Shown: piece after piece, positions 40,851 to 42,539 of the stretch
Numbering within the stretch: position 1 is the first letter of the stretch
How the letters are laid out: the number at the start of each line of letters is the position of its first letter
Source: Magnetococcales bacterium
GTDB taxonomy: Bacteria > Pseudomonadota > Magnetococcia > Magnetococcales > JADFYX01
DNA: 42,539 nt
Assembly (NCBI GenBank): GCA_015232365.1
Contig: JADFZU010000023.1
Location: 1-42,539, forward strand
Direction: 5' to 3'
Translations under genes and position numbers: made by a program
Notes under the pieces: model-generated
Told to the model about the DNA's origin: nothing
The model's database searches: none
What the model saw: the letters and a program-made list of their open reading frames with translations, nothing else

Positions 40851-41870
40851 CTAAACAAACTTGATAGGTCCATCCAACTCACCTTTAATAAACTGCCTGA
40901 TCACCGGGTCTTTGGAATTTTTAATATCCATAGACGGCCCTGAAGCCCTCACTTTGCCCTGATGAAGCACTATCACATGGTGACACCAATCAAAAATAGC
41001 CGGAACAGCATGGCTGATTATCACCATGGTGTAACGGGTACGCATGAAAGTATCACAAATTAGATAGTGAATCGCCTTCTCGATAATAGGATCAAGCCCT
41101 GCTGTTGGTTCATCCAACAAAATAATATCAGGACGGATAACCAATGCTCTGGCTAAAGCCACCCGTTTCTGCATACCCCCACTCAACTCATCAGGAAATT
41201 TTTTCTCAATACCCGACAAGTTCACATTTCTCAAAGCCTTTGTCACCCTGCTGTGGATCTCTGCTGCATCCAGGTTGGTGGTCTCTTTGAGTGGAAAAGC
41301 GACATTATCATATACGTTAAGAGAGTCAAACAGTGCTCCACCTTGAAATAATAGACTAAACCGCTTGCGAATGGTATTAAGCTGTTTGTCGGATATTTCT
41401 GCCAGATTATTATCATCAACCCACACCTCACCCTTATCCGGCTTAACCAAGCCAACCATGTGTTTCAGGGTTACGCTTTTGCCACCACCGCTAATACCGA
41501 TTACAGCGGTAATTTTATGGGCGGGAATTTCCATCTCCAGGCCATCAAGAACCAGGCGGCCGTCAAAGGATTTCTCAACCCCCTTAAAACGAATTTTCGC
41601 CGGAACGTTGGACTCAAGCTGGTAGGCAACACGCTCCATTGTGAACTGCTGGAAAAGACAGTTTAGAAGCTCCGACTGGGTAATAAGACCTTTTTCTACC
41701 AGGAGATGACCGATAAGATATGCCTCTTGGTCATTTCTCTTACACTCATCAAGAGTCTCGTCAAGCTGGGCCTGGGTAATACAGCCATTCTCAAGAAGTC
41801 TCTGCCCAACCGGAAGTGGAGGCGGCTTCCCTGATAACTGCTCTTCATCTATTTTTTTTGTTTTAGCCAC
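40851..41870 (-). CDS. mlaF: MlaF ATPase fused to an N-terminal MshEN-like module
   Basis: MlaF is the ATPase of the lipid transporter MlaFEDB; the usual protein is about 270 residues, but this one has 339. The extra N-terminus holds two 22-residue units of MshEN pattern: Gly22, Leu25, Gly29, Leu36, Leu40 (to Cys43) and Gly54, Leu57, Gly61, Leu68, Leu72, Gln75. The Arg before the Gly in the known nucleotide-binding motif is Pro20 or Leu52 here. The ATPase part (from about residue 92) has IGISGGGKS (Walker A), LSGGMQKR (signature) and IILLDEPTAGLDP (Walker B). The start is a GTG at 41870, 11 bases after mlaE. The ATPase call is secure; binding of a nucleotide by the N-terminus is not shown. 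Confidence 0.93.
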   Translation of the reverse strand: MAKTKKIDEEQLSGKPPPLPVGQRLLENGCITQAQLDETLDECKRNDQEAYLIGHLLVEKGLITQSELLNCLFQQFTMERVAYQLESNVPAKIRFKGVEKSFDGRLVLDGLEMEIPAHKITAVIGISGGGKSVTLKHMVGLVKPDKGEVWVDDNNLAEISDKQLNTIRKRFSLLFQGGALFDSLNVYDNVAFPLKETTNLDAAEIHSRVTKALRNVNLSGIEKKFPDELSGGMQKRVALARALVIRPDIILLDEPTAGLDPIIEKAIHYLICDTFMRTRYTMVIISHAVPAIFDWCHHVIVLHQGKVRASGPSMDIKNSKDPVIRQFIKGELDGPIKFV

Positions 41871-41881
41871 GAATACTCAAC

Positions 41882-42539
41882 CTACAACATAATTGAGGTG
41901 ATAAAATAGTCACCAACTAAAACCAGAACTGAACTTAGAACCACTGCAGAGGTAGTGGCTTGACTTACCCCCTCTGCTCCACGGGTAGTATAGTAACCTT
42001 TAAAAGTACATACCCAGGTGATAATAAGACCAAAACTGACCGCCTTAATCAACCCCGTATATATATCATGCATCTCAACAGCAGTCTCAATTCCACCAAA
42101 GTAGGTTCCTGCACTCAAACCAAGTAACTGCACAGAGACAAGATAACCACCCATAATTCCTATAACATCAAAAATTACAGTTAAAAGCGGCAGAACAATC
42201 AGCCCAGCCTGAATTCTGGGAGAGATAAGAAATTTCAGAGGCCGGATACCCATAACCTCTAAAGCATCAATCTGCTCACGAATCCGCATGATTCCAAGCT
42301 CTGCTGTTAAAGCTGAGCCTGCTCTGCCTGTTACCATTAATCCTGCCAACACCGGCCCCAACTCCCGAATCATTGAGAGGGCAACCGCCTGACCAAGCAG
42401 GGCTTCCGAGCCAAATTTCGATAGAGTATAATAGCCTTGCAGTGCTAGCACCATTCCAGCAAACACTGCTGTTAAAACAATAACGAAAAGCGAACGAATA
42501 CCGATAAAGTGTATTTGCCTGAGGATATTCTGCCCACGA
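41882..42539 (-). CDS. mlaE: MlaE permease of the lipid transporter (5' end missing)
   Basis: The reading frame runs off the right edge of the window, so the N-terminus is missing by perhaps 40 residues. The visible part shows the MlaE features: a membrane-adjacent RQIHFIGIRSL segment, MVLALQGYYTLSKFG, ELGPVLAGLMVTGRAGSALTAELG, MRIREQIDALEVMGIRPL and five hydrophobic helices. It forms the dimeric inner-membrane core that moves phospholipids with MlaD and MlaF. A GTG at 42466 could be mistaken for a start, but the family sequence clearly continues upstream of it. Confidence 0.95.
   Translation of the reverse strand, partial: RGQNILRQIHFIGIRSLFVIVLTAVFAGMVLALQGYYTLSKFGSEALLGQAVALSMIRELGPVLAGLMVTGRAGSALTAELGIMRIREQIDALEVMGIRPLKFLISPRIQAGLIVLPLLTVIFDVIGIMGGYLVSVQLLGLSAGTYFGGIETAVEMHDIYTGLIKAVSFGLIITWVCTFKGYYTTRGAEGVSQATTSAVVLSSVLVLVGDYFITSIML

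Overview
The window comes from a diderm (Gram-negative) bacterium of proteobacterial type. Evidence for this is the Mla phospholipid-transport operon, an MSHA-type pilus system with an outer-membrane secretin, several outer-membrane proteins (an OmpA-like lipoprotein, a porin and a DUF481 barrel), RsmI, a full-length PolA and a nickel-type GloA. The DNA is moderately AT-rich by eye. The lineage is not decided by the sequence. A SpoIID/LytB protein, MSHA-type genes, a heme-c diguanylate cyclase and GC-rich hairpin repeats between genes would fit a deep-branching proteobacterium such as a magnetococcal or desulfobacterial relative, but this is inference. I see no phage, insertion sequence, CRISPR array, rRNA or tRNA gene.

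Layout. From 1 to 7.4 kb: the 3' end of an OGT-like (GT41) glycosyltransferase, an SH3/TPR secreted protein, a SpoIID-domain protein on the minus strand, FeoB, a small STAS protein and a GT4 glycosyltransferase. From 7.9 to 11.3 kb: a DASS-family transporter coupled to a tandem universal-stress protein, then a TSP3/OmpA lipoprotein. From 11.3 to 16.4 kb, minus strand: a YqaA-like membrane protein, LhgO, a porin with a strong terminator and a Dda/RecD-like helicase. From 16.5 to 22.3 kb, plus strand: an unknown small protein translationally coupled to queC, a triple-domain QueD, rsmI, a DUF481 protein and an MscS-like channel. From 22.4 to 34.4 kb, minus strand: an MSHA-type pilus cluster (secretin, PEGA/SPOR/TPR protein, ATPase, inner-membrane platform, major pilin and four minor pilins), followed by a glycosyltransferase, an AAC(3)-fold acetyltransferase and an acyl carrier protein. 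From 34.6 kb to the end: gloA, polA, a heme-c diguanylate cyclase and mlaC-mlaD-mlaF-mlaE (mlaE runs off the edge).

Two observations stand out. First, the MlaF ATPase carries an N-terminal MshEN-like module, the fold that binds cyclic di-GMP in MshE pilus ATPases. The window also contains a pilus ATPase with two such modules and, next to mlaC, a diguanylate cyclase with a periplasmic c-heme motif and an intact I-site. This suggests a redox-to-c-di-GMP circuit controlling both pili and outer-membrane lipid transport; it is a hypothesis, weakened by loss of the motif arginines in MlaF. Second, QueD is a single chain of three domains whose active-site residues are split: the middle domain keeps the zinc histidines, cysteine and glutamate, and the third keeps the Asp-His pair.

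Seven copies of a GC-rich double-hairpin repeat of about 60 bp lie between genes. Five sit just after a stop codon and in the sense orientation of that gene, which suggests a role at mRNA 3' ends.
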